A DNA stretch of 64,000 nucleotides. It comes from Trichosphaerium sp. ATCC 40318. Lineage: Eukaryota > Discosea > Flabellinia > Trichosidae. Positions within the stretch are counted from its first letter, which is position 1, and each line of letters opens with the position of its first letter. This document shows positions 1-8,852 of this stretch, piece by piece. The stretch is taken from positions 992,001 to 1,056,000 of the forward strand of contig JALMLS010000577.1 in assembly GCA_038496445.1 (NCBI GenBank), given 5' to 3'. The notes beneath the pieces are model-generated. The model ran no database searches. It worked only from the letters and a program-made list of their open reading frames with translations, and was not told the origin of the DNA. A program made the translations under genes and the position numbers.

Positions 1-1417
1 GGCATCAATCTGTCGCAGATAAAATTCTGTAGTTTCTCCATGTCTTCTTGCTGAAGGTAGGCCATGTGACATGATACCAAGAAAACCTGAAATTGGGTGG
101 TATGTGGCTGTTATACCACCTGAATAATGTGGATTATCTTCTTTAATTTTAGCGGGAATCTAAAAATAGAACAATTAGCGCTCACTTGTTTGAGTCAAGG
201 TACGATGAATGAGTGATGGATGTACTGATAACGTGTATCAGCTTATCGACCCAGATACGTGTTTTTAGATAGAAGCAACATAGAACTGAGAAAAAAAGTT
301 GTTTTCATACAGCAGGATTGTTGTTTTCATCTACTATCCAATGAAGTATTGAATTCTGATACCGAAAACCGTCCCCGACAATAATAATATCAAAACAATT
401 GCATACATCTCCGCCATAGACAACATCAAAATCGTTGGTAATTACAAGTGCTATTCCAAACTTTTAGCTCTCTTTACTTTTGTAATGTTCTTGTACTTAC
501 GAATTTGGGCACCTGTAACCAGTACTGTCTTTTCTGAGTCGAGTATTGTGTAAAAATTACCATCCCCTAATCTATACGTAATCAAATATTTGTCATCCTC
601 TATCAAAGTACATTAGATACAACAACACGTAAGCAGGAGTTTTTGCAACCATAAAAAAGACGTACTTGGGTTGTGAGCTATCCTTGGATCAAATAAAAAG
701 CGTCCGTGGGTTCCAGGGATGAGACCTCCGCCTTTCAAAAGAACCCCCTAATGGCATTACACATCATGTTTGTTCTTTCTAACGTACACCGTTTACAGTG
801 TCTTCAATAAGATAGTACATTACGCCAAAGCTAAAGTCAACGGAACCTACAATTACGAATTCATTATGCCCAATAGCAATATCAGCAGAAACAGTGCCCA
901 TAATTCGAAAGTACGTTAGTTCGCCACTTCTTAGTCCTATCATGCAGCCCTTAGTACAGAATTTTGTTACTTGTTTAAAGATGTTCTTGCTCAAACCTGT
1001 TTTCGTGAATACAACTACAATCAAGTCTTGTCTTCTGACTGCTCTACTTGCAAACTCAAAAGCAAGTACGAAATATTCCTAGATAATACTTAGTAAATAT
1101 AAATATAAACAATCACGTGTTTTTTTTGCAAATAAACTAACCACTCCGTTTATAATTCCAGACGCCATTTTTATGGCACCATTGTATAATATATGCCCTA
1201 GCCCTGGTATGAGGTCTTCAATTTTAATCGGTTTGGTGATATCTTGATAATAACATGGAGTAGACGAGGGAACTTTGACATCATATTTAGGAGGGTCAGG
1301 AGTGATGCTGGTGCCTCTTTTATAGAGAGAATCATGATCTCCGTGCATTTTAGCGATCATAGCCATGGCACAGACTGCTACAATAAGAAGAAACGAATTG
1401 GAATGTCGTTTATTCAT
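1..1417 (-). CDS. Secreted tandem-family protein, copy A (partial, runs off left edge)
   Basis: I do not recognise this family. The start at 1417 opens a short N-terminal segment with a hydrophobic core (SFLLIVAVCAMAMIA), a likely signal peptide, followed by a short basic/proline linker. Exons continue leftwards on the minus strand and read as beta-rich sequence, for example GIINGV, EYFVLAFEF, IVVVFTKTG, GELTYFRI and DVVYGGDVCNCFD. The coding sequence is still open at base 1 in an exon matching the last long exon of the second copy at 3459-5189. Exon order, intron positions and many residues agree between the two copies, so the model is supported by comparison. Introns start with forms such as GTACGT and GTTAGT. 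Inferred role: an exported or cell-surface protein. Biochemical function unknown. Confidence 0.6.
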
Positions 1418-1602
1418 CTTGTTCTTTGGTGATTTGCAGCTTTTTGGTAGAGGATTAAGTACTACATTGAACAGAATGTGATTTTGTGATGGATAGAGAT
1501 TTAACAAGCCAGCTTCAATCAAATAGCTCTTTAAAGTGTACATGAACTATCCACCTTATTACCTCCTTCGGACTTTGTAAGCTCCTGAAGGTAAATATGT
1601 GC

Positions 1603-1625
1603 ACCGAGTCATCTCGAGTTTCTTT
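1603..1625. repeat. Shared 5' motif of the secreted family (copy 1 of 4)
   Basis: The string ACCGAGTCATCTCGAGTT lies about 190 bases upstream of the copy A start. It recurs at 2143-2160, 2957-2979 (one base different) and 5381-5403, each time beside a full or relic copy of the secreted-protein gene. It contains the palindrome CTCGAG. It is either a promoter element or just conserved flank carried along by the tandem duplication. Confidence 0.6.
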
Positions 1626-1849
1626 ATTGCAATTTCTTGATATTTCAGAACTATAAACAGTAATGAATACAGTGGTATGTGTTGAAGAGGTTTAAATGCG
1701 CTTTGAACAATTGTAACTACACGTAAACATTTAAAAAAAGCGTACAAATCCTTGAATTGCTAAAGAGACACGTGGCTAGTCGTATTGGTTGCAATATTCT
1801 GTAGAGTAAAATAGTGTTCAAGAGCTACAAACAACTTATCTTTACTTCA

Positions 1850-2060
1850 ACTGTATGAGTGAATGTGCCTCTTTTAAAGATAGAATCAGATCTCCATGTA
1901 CCCAACGATCATAGATATGGTCGGCTGCTACAATAAGAACAATTACATATTGTCTCACTTTATCCTTGCTGTTGTACTTGGATACTTCTGCGATTAATAA
2001 GTACGAGCGATTTCGTGATAGAGATTTAGCAACTTGAAAAAAAAAACTGACAATATAGCT
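1850..2060 (-). pseudogene. Relic of secreted-family 5' exon
   Basis: The segment matches the first exon of the full-type copies (the cttttaaagatagaatcaga / gctacaataagaa stretch that encodes the signal peptide in copies A and D). The original frame is lost, the start region is not preserved, and no downstream exons follow in order. The shared flank motif lies just upstream at 2143-2160. It is best read as a decayed tandem duplicate. Confidence 0.5.
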
Positions 2061-2371
2061 TATCAACCTCCTGTTCAGGCTTTAAGGGTAATGAGTGAGA
2101 TCATACAACCAAAAGTGGTGTTTCAAAGAATCTTTCGAGTGTACCGAGTCATCTCGAGTTGAATGCTCGCACTTTCTCGGATATCATATTCTTTAACATT
2201 TGATACGTTGCGTGCTAAGTAATTGGTCCACACTTCAGGTTTGTTGATTGCTCGTAACTACACGCGAAACCAGTTTGAAACATGTTGTGGGTTACTTTAA
2301 ACTTGTTGTAACGTACTAGTTTCAGAAAGTAACTTGATTTATTAAGGACCAAAAAAGTCAAGGCAGTGATA

Positions 2372-2905
2372 TCACGCTGCACGCTCATCCGGAGTGTTAA
2401 TTTGTCGCCTAATCATATTCATCTTCCACATTGTCCTGGTTTTACATTTTTCTTTTGGTCTATGTACACCAAAGATAGTATTTAAATTAAAACTGTCCTC
2501 AATCTCGCGAAGATAAAACTTGGTAGCGCGGGCTACAAAACCTCTTTTAAAAGGTTCGCCATGTGCCATGATACCAATCAGTTCAGATATTGGATGATAC
2601 ATTGCTGTTAAACCAATGGTACCATGTTGTGGGCTATTGTCTAATGGTAGGTCCCTAGTATTGTTAATTCATCTAAGCAAAGTCATTTACTATCCAATGA
2701 AGCATGACACCATCATCACCATAGATAATAATATCAAAGCAATTGCATCTCTACCATAGACAACACCAAAATCGGAACTTTCGTTCTTCTAGTTGCTATT
2801 TGTAACAAAGAGTGAACCTCTTTTAAAGAGAGCATTGTGATCTCATGTATTTTAACGATCATAGCCATAAGACAGACTGCTACAATAAGAAACGAATTGT
2901 TCAAG
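2372..2905 (-). pseudogene. Truncated secreted-family copy with internal deletion
   Basis: The 2770-2905 part resembles the signal-peptide exon. It runs directly into sequence resembling the DVVYGGD..NCFD exon and then, after a short gap, the long C-terminal exon (ISELIGIMAHG, then KRGFVARATKFYLREIEDS). The middle exons present in the full copies are absent and the order is collapsed, so this is an internally deleted duplicate. The flank motif at 2957-2979 sits in the usual upstream position. No continuous open frame joins the pieces. Confidence 0.5.
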
Positions 2906-3458
2906 GGAATGAGTGATTATGTAACTTAATGGGGTGTTTCAAAGAATCTTCCGTGTAACGAGTCATCTCGAGTTTCTTTACCCGCATTTTCTCGTTATGT
3001 TTGATTTACACGTACAGCACTCAATTTTTTCTTATTGTCATATTTCAACATTGAGTACTAAGTTATTGTTGAGCATAGTACAGCTTTCTATCAATTTTGA
3101 CCACTGTTGAATAAATGAAGTAGGTACATACACTCTCAACTGTTACTCGCAAAAGTATGACATTGGAATACCAAACTACTCTATTTTTGTGGCGAACTCT
3201 ATTTTAATTACATGTACATAGCTCAAGAACAACAAACAAGCAAACTCTATATTTTTATTCCAGGACCACTGTTGAAGTTGTTATTGTTCATATTCGTCTT
3301 CCACATTGGCCAGGTTTTAAGTTTATCATTCTTTCCATGCTGTTGCCAAACAAAAACAACCATACAGTACCGCCATCGCTATCTCTTTCAGTATTAAATG
3401 CAAGCTAGAGTAAAGAAATGTAACTTAGTAAAAATGAAGGATATGTGAAAAGAAATCA

Positions 3459-5189
3459 TCATGTTAAGTTGTCATGACGTACTGCTGTTGTACAACTCAT
3501 AGATCCATACGCAATTGCAGGTTGTTCAGGATTATCATCTTTTAAAGTGTAAGTGAATAGCTGTAGCAGTAAAATGATTTCAGACTAACCTGGTGCAGTG
3601 AAAGGCACAACTTTAAATGTTTGCGTATCAGATTGATATACAGTGATATACAATAATCTGGTCATGTCAGAGGGAGATACCCCTAAGAAAGTACCACGTT
3701 CATTGGGTATGATGTCCATGCTGATGGGAAGACCAGATACATCCAATGGTGCGTCAAGTGTTCGTGCACTATCAACAAGATTTAAACTGAGGCTGGCATC
3801 AATCTCTCGAAGAAAAAACTCAGTGGTGTCACCAGAAAAACCTCTTTTTACAGTAGGCAGGCCGAATGACATGATACCAATAAACCCTGATATTGGATGG
3901 TATGCGGCTCCTAAACCACTCGAGTCATGTGGGTTATCCTCTCTAATAATAGGACCCTAAAAATAGAGTTTGTTAGCAATCTTAGCAAATTTAAAACATA
4001 CAGCAGGCATATTGTTCTCGTCTACTATCCAATGAAATATAGCTTTATCGCCTCCGAACTTGGAATCTCCACTGATGATAACATCGAAACAATTGCATAC
4101 ATCTCCACCATATACAACATCAAATTCGGCGCTTTCGTTCGCTATAAGTAAATGAGTTTAAAAAAAGTTCTGTTTCCTTTACTTTGCACTTACGAATTGC
4201 GGCACTAGTTACGGCCTTATTCTTTTGTGGGTCAAGTATTGAGTATAAAATATTAGTGTCCGATGAATAAGCGATCAAGTATTTGTTGTCATCTATACAA
4301 CATATTAAAGGGACATAATTACAAACTGTACGATAGTACAATAGTCACGTGATTAAATAGAAATAAACGAAATCAAAACAAAGTTCGTACTTGGGTTGTG
4401 GGCTAGTCTTGGTCCGAAAAAAGTTTCTCCAGCCTGTGGAAGAATTTCAACGAATTGCCCTAATATCACGCCCTATGTTGTATGTCAAGAGAATTTCTTG
4501 CATTAATGTGGAGCTACGTACACCATTTACAGTATCTTCAGTAACGAAATATACTGAAATCATAGATCGACCTCCTCCAATGCCAGTGGTGCCAGCGACT
4601 GCAATTTCATTTGTTCCAACAGTTATATCGATGTTAGCTGTTGCAGCAATGCGAAAGTACGTTAGTTCGCCACCCCTAAGCCCTGTGATACAGCTTAAAG
4701 TTAGTGAAGATATAAATGGTTTCTATGATTATTTTGCTTGTGACTGACCTTTTTTCGTGAATACAACGACAATCATGTCTTCTGCATCAGACATTGCGTC
4801 TTCATAATCAAAAGCAAGAACAAAATATTCCTATTGGATTAAATCAGGTGTTCGTTTCGTCAAGTTGTACTAACCACTCCATTGATAATTCCAGACTTCA
4901 TTACGGGACCAAAAAGGTCTCCTGTTACCTCTAGACCAGGTATGAGTTGTTCCATCATAATTGGCGTGTTGATATCTACTAAAGCATTAGACACAACAAG
5001 GAGTGGATGTATTATTCTTTAGAGAAAGTATTTACCTAGCGGACAGCTTACTTTTACTTCAACTTTAGGAGGGTCAGGAGTGGTGCCTCTTTTATAGAGA
5101 GAATTATGATCTCCATGTATTTTAACGATCATGGCCATGACACAGATTGCTACAATAAGAAGAAACGAACTGGAAGGCAGGTTATTCAT
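3459..5189 (-). CDS. Secreted tandem-family protein, copy D (complete)
   Basis: Family not recognised. The start at 5189 gives MNNLPSSSFLLIVAICVMAM, a likely signal peptide, then KIHGDHNSLYKRGTTPDPPK. About eight exons follow on the minus strand with short introns (GTAAGC, GTCAGT, GTACGT, GTAAGT, GTATGT and GTTAGT starts, all with AG ends). The last exons read GPIIREDNPHDSSGLGAAYH, then SFGLPTVKRGFSGDTTEFFL, and finish AVRHDNLT before a TGA at 3459-3461. The predicted product is beta-rich with few cysteines and no obvious transmembrane segment after the signal. It is colinear with copy A but differs at many residues, so it is an older duplicate that has stayed open. Inferred exported protein; biochemical role unknown. 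Confidence 0.6.
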
Positions 5190-5403
5190 CTTGTTGTTAT
5201 GGTTAGCGGGTGATTTGCAGCTTTTTGGTAGAGGATTAAGTACTACATTGAACAGAATGTGATTTCGTGATGGATAGAGATTTAAAAAGCCAGCTTCCGC
5301 TCAAAAACTGTACTACCCATTGATAACCTTCTCCGGGCTGCGATACAACCTAATAAGCTGTTTCAAATAATGTTTTGTGTACCGAGTCATCTCGAGTTTC
5401 TTT

Positions 5404-6130
5404 GCCCGCACTTTCTCGTTATGTCTGACAAACGTACAGTACTCAATGTGTTCTTATTTTATCCACTGCCAAAGAACATGATATACGCTCTCAACAATTA
5501 CCATTCAGTTAAATCGCACAAAAAGTATTATTAACGAACGTTGAGACTAGTCACGTGATAAACAAGTATATGTGGTACTATATGATCTGTAAATGCGTTG
5601 TTGGTTAGTTAAATTTACTCCGGTGGCGTACATTGTACGGTACAATTTAGTTTTCATCTTGCCTACAATTAAGTTGTTTTCCGTTCTCTTCGACAAACAA
5701 AGGATTCATGCTTTCAGCTTACAAAATGAACACTATACATCGTAGGCTGCGCTACACTTCCTCATATTTAATACTGTTTCATAGCAGAAATTGGTCTTGT
5801 ACGTGATACACGTGATGTTGCACTTGGATTGTTACATCTGACTTTTCAAGCCAATCACGCTGACATTGAATTTCCTTCGTTGGTCTTAATGTTGCATATT
5901 GTGTTAATAAGCTCATATAGTTAGCTACAACTAAAACTTATGTATGTATGAGTTACAAGAAGAAGTAATGTTTGAACTGAGGTTACTACTAGCAGGACTT
6001 TGTCAGAAGATAAAATGTATCGGTTCAACACTGCTTAACATTAGTGGTCAAAGAAAGTATCACGCGACTTACAAAACTCAGGACTCGTTAGATATTGCTC
6101 GGAACACCGTCTAACATTGCGTGCTACACA
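5404..6130. other. Intergenic, no gene seen
   Basis: AT-rich spacer between the divergent secreted-protein array and the LRR gene. It contains CACGTG palindromes near 5552 and 5813 but no convincing exon on either strand. Confidence 0.5.
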
Positions 6131-7318
6131 ATGGAAAAAGAAATAGACGTATCAGGTCCCAAAAAGCAAAGCAAAAGCGGTTCAAAAAGGCACAATATCG
6201 AGCTAATCTCACTTCCAGTTGAAGTTATGGTTCTCATTCTAAAATGCGGGACATTTACACTGAGATCAGCCCAAACATGTCGTTTGATGCGAGATATTAT
6301 CCATTATCACGTAGGATACAATATAATTAATATTTCTAGCAAAAGTGAGTTAAACGTACTTTCTGGTAGCCCTTTACTTCAGAACACAAAAATTTCTTTC
6401 CAATCTGTCAAATATGTCTATGATGATTCGTTATATCTACTTTCAGGAGTACGCTCAATTGATCTTCGTTATTGTAAGGGAATAACAGATTATGGGATCA
6501 AAGCATTGGCAGGTGTACACACAATTAATATATCACTTACAAATGTAACAGATGAAGGTATAATAGCATTGGCCGGTGTACACACTATCAACTTAGCAGG
6601 CACAAATGTAACAGATAAAGGCTTGAGAGCTTTGTCCGGAGTACACACTATCAACTTGTTTGATTGTGATGTAACAGACAAAGGCGTTACATGCTTGGCA
6701 GGGTGTTATTGTATAAACTTGGGTGCTACATCAATAACAGATAAGGGTGTAAAGGCATTGACAGGTGTGCATGAAATTAGTTTAGCATGCACACATGTAA
6801 CAGATGAAGGTATAATAGCATTGGCCGGTGTACACACTATCAACTTAGCAGGCACAAATGTAACAGACAAAGGCTTGAGAGCTTTGTCCGGAGTACACAC
6901 TATCAGCCTGTGGGATTGCAGTAAGATCACAGATGAAGGTATAATAGCATTGGCCGGTGTACACACTATCAACTTAGCAGCCACAAATGTAACAGATAAA
7001 GGCTTGAGAGCTTTGTCCGGAGTACACACTATCAGCCTGTGGGATTGCAGTAAGATCACAGATGAAGGTATTAAGGTATTAGTTGGAGTTCATACAATTA
7101 ATCTTCGTGGTTGCCGGGGAATAACAGATTCAGGCATAAAGGCATTGGCAGGTGTCCATGAAATTGAGCTAAGGTCAACCAAAGTGACAGATGAAATCTT
7201 AGGGGCACTAGCCGGTGCTCATACCGTTGGACTTTCCCTATGTCAAGGAATAACACATGAAGGCGTTAAGGCATTAGCAGGAGTTCACACAATCAATTTA
7301 TTAGGTCCAAATAAATAA
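6131..7318 (+). CDS. F-box/LRR protein, intronless
   Basis: A single uninterrupted frame of 395 residues from the ATG at 6131; an upstream TTG at 6095 is in frame but not a credible start. Residues about 25-65 (ELISLPVEVMVLILKCG, then AQTCRLMRDI) resemble an F-box. The rest is about a dozen leucine-rich repeats of 22-24 residues built on the phrase GVHTINL..TNVTDEGIKAL. By analogy with F-box/LRR proteins it would recruit a target to an SCF ubiquitin ligase. The absence of introns contrasts with flanking genes. Regularised GVHTINL-type LRRs with an F-box are frequent in giant viruses of protists (family knowledge), so a viral origin or a retrocopy are both possible. Several internal repeats are nearly identical in DNA, which implies recent unequal exchange. 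Confidence 0.8.
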   Translation: MEKEIDVSGPKKQSKSGSKRHNIELISLPVEVMVLILKCGTFTLRSAQTCRLMRDIIHYHVGYNIINISSKSELNVLSGSPLLQNTKISFQSVKYVYDDSLYLLSGVRSIDLRYCKGITDYGIKALAGVHTINISLTNVTDEGIIALAGVHTINLAGTNVTDKGLRALSGVHTINLFDCDVTDKGVTCLAGCYCINLGATSITDKGVKALTGVHEISLACTHVTDEGIIALAGVHTINLAGTNVTDKGLRALSGVHTISLWDCSKITDEGIIALAGVHTINLAATNVTDKGLRALSGVHTISLWDCSKITDEGIKVLVGVHTINLRGCRGITDSGIKALAGVHEIELRSTKVTDEILGALAGAHTVGLSLCQGITHEGVKALAGVHTINLLGPNK

Positions 7319-8240
7319 AGGGTTGAAAGTGTTATCTGGTGTGCCACACTCTAGTACTGTGACAATGTTTAACTACCCCCGCGAAAATAAGGACAACATA
7401 AGAATCTAAACAGCACTGCAACAGCTGTCATGTATACCTACAATTAATAAAACGCCACGTTATACTTATTTCATCACCTTGCAATTTTTAGCAAATACCA
7501 AAGAACATAAAACAACAAGGAAGGAATCTATGACTGTGAAAAAAAAATTTCTTTTTATTTATCCCAACTGTGAATTGTTAAACGTGGTTGCCATCAAATA
7601 CACGCTAATTAGAGAATAACTACGTGTATTAGAGGCGTCGTGGTCTGGTCACGGCTAAGCTGGCTATAAAAGTCTGTACAAATATTAGAGGGATTCGAGA
7701 ATCTTTGAGGCGTTTTTACTCACCTCAGAACCAACTTAGACTTCAATTGCTATTAAACATGTAGCTACGATGCCATTCTTATACGTGTAAAAACAATTTT
7801 GTGATTTGTCTATGCTGTGCCAAGGAAAAGTAGCAATAGTCAAAGCAATTTTTTGCAAAGCATGCTTTTTCAATTTTGGAATTTCTGAAACTGTCTCAAC
7901 AGCGATGCTGGCCTAGTCTTTTATCTATCTGTAGTGTTTATAGAGTATTGGTTATGTTAGAATCAGACGCCCTGCTTGTAGTAATAGTAAAGCTAAAAAT
8001 CGCTGTTCCACGCTCAAACTAGTTTGTAGTTTACCTAAATACCTATGAAATTCATTTGTGCTGCGGTTACTCTCATTCACTCAATTTTACTGTAACCTTA
8101 ATAAACGGACATCTTAAACCCTTATTATTAACAACAGGTTGAGGAAACTTATTTCAATACAAGTTTCTCTCGCTTATGTTCAAAACCACTTTTTTTTTTT
8201 CTGCAAGTCGGTGGCGTTTAAAAAGCAAAAATGTTGGCTG
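7319..8240. other. Intergenic before tRNA, no gene seen
   Basis: No exon-like open frame with splice sites is convincing on either strand. A TTTAAAAA stretch at 8218-8225 is placed where a TATA-like element for the following tRNA gene could act. Confidence 0.4.
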
Positions 8241-8272
8241 AGGAGTAGATCTAGTAGTGATTTAATTCGTAG

Positions 8273-8350
8273 TTTGGGGGACGGAGACCCAGGTTCGATT
8301 CCTGGCGGGCCCCATTAATTGGGCCTGTGGTCTAGTGGTATGATTCCGTT
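8273..8350 (+). tRNA. Circularly permuted tRNA-Pro (UGG)
   Basis: The 3' half (8273-8313) comes first and the 5' half (8321-8350) second, joined by a 7-base linker ATTAATT. In cloverleaf order the pieces give a complete tRNA. The acceptor stem pairs GGGCCTG (8321-8327) with CGGGCCC (8306-8312), and C73 is at 8313. The D arm lies in 8330-8345. The anticodon stem pairs CCGTT (8346-8350) with GACGG (8280-8284). The loop is TTTGGGG with anticodon TGG at 8275-8277, and the T arm is CCAGG-TTCGATT-CCTGG. All stems close with only G-T wobbles and the usual weak 13-22 pair of tRNA-Pro. No other 5' or 3' half is visible on the outer sides. Permuted tRNA genes are known from some red and green algae, nucleomorphs and archaea. 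The junction falls near positions 31-33 of the anticodon loop. Confidence 0.85.
8292..8338 (+). promoter_or_regulatory. Pol III boxes in reversed order (B before A)
   Basis: The B box GGTTCGATTCC is at 8292-8302 and the A box TGGTCTAGTGG at 8328-8338. In ordinary tRNA genes A precedes B, so the promoter is inverted in order as a consequence of the permutation. TTTAAAAA at 8218-8225 may supply an upstream TATA-like signal. Confidence 0.6.
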
Positions 8351-8376
8351 TATACATGTCCTTCGGGACCTAGATC

Positions 8377-8381
8377 TTTTT
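8377..8381 (+). terminator. Pol III T-run terminator
   Basis: Five T residues follow the trailer helix directly (CTTTTTG), the normal RNA polymerase III stop signal. It lies after the 5' half, not after the 3' half, which argues that the two halves form one transcript. Confidence 0.6.
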
Positions 8382-8852
8382 GTTGTTTTGGCACTTGCCT
8401 TGGTGCTAGGAAACTATCAAACTACTGAGCTTCGTTCTCATTTTTACAGCAAGTTTATAAGCATTGAGGGTATGCAAACATTGCGCTGTAGTACATTGAC
8501 CTTGATAGATATTTGACAGTCACATTGTTGAAAAAAAAAAAGATGGATTTGTCTATTTTGTTTATTGTGTAGTTTACTTTACTGTACCACAAACAGAAAA
8601 TTGGTACACTACATACATCCACCAACCTTAACGTTTAAGGGATTATATAATAGTGCGAATGTGTACATGTGTAAAGCAAAAGCCCAAAATCGTTGTTGGA
8701 GATGTCACTTGGCGGGCTTCTTTTTTTTTTTGAAAAATTGTTTGTTTGATCTTCCTTTACTGTCTTGAGTGTCGTACACGTATTTGTTCAGGAGATCGTT
8801 GTGGTGTTATAGTATAGTATGTAACAGGAGCTTCTTTTTTAGCCATAGCTCC
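8382..8852. other. Intergenic, no gene seen
   Basis: Open frames here are short, and I see no splice pattern or recognisable protein on either strand. Confidence 0.4.

Larger units (their letters stand above)
8247..8377 (+). other. Leader/trailer pairing around the permuted tRNA
   Basis: AGATCTAG at 8247-8254 upstream is the reverse complement of CTAGATCT at 8370-8377 downstream, so the ends of the permuted precursor can pair over 8 bp. Just inside the downstream arm is a GTCC-TTCG-GGAC hairpin at 8358-8369. This could bring the two anticodon-loop junctions together for tRNA splicing endonuclease, as bulge-helix-bulge folds do in known permuted tRNAs. The core AGATCT is self-complementary, which weakens the argument slightly. 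Confidence 0.55.

Noticed and set aside
6095-6130. Upstream in-frame TTG start for the F-box/LRR gene
   Set aside because: Non-ATG start in a nuclear gene is unlikely; ATG at 6131 gives the complete domain.
6490-7059. Two minus-strand frames inside the LRR gene
   Set aside because: They are antisense shadows created by the regular LRR repeats.
8273-8350. Two adjacent truncated ordinary tRNA genes
   Set aside because: No matching outer halves are present, the inner halves pair perfectly with each other, and leader and trailer are complementary. Permutation is the simpler reading, though not proven.
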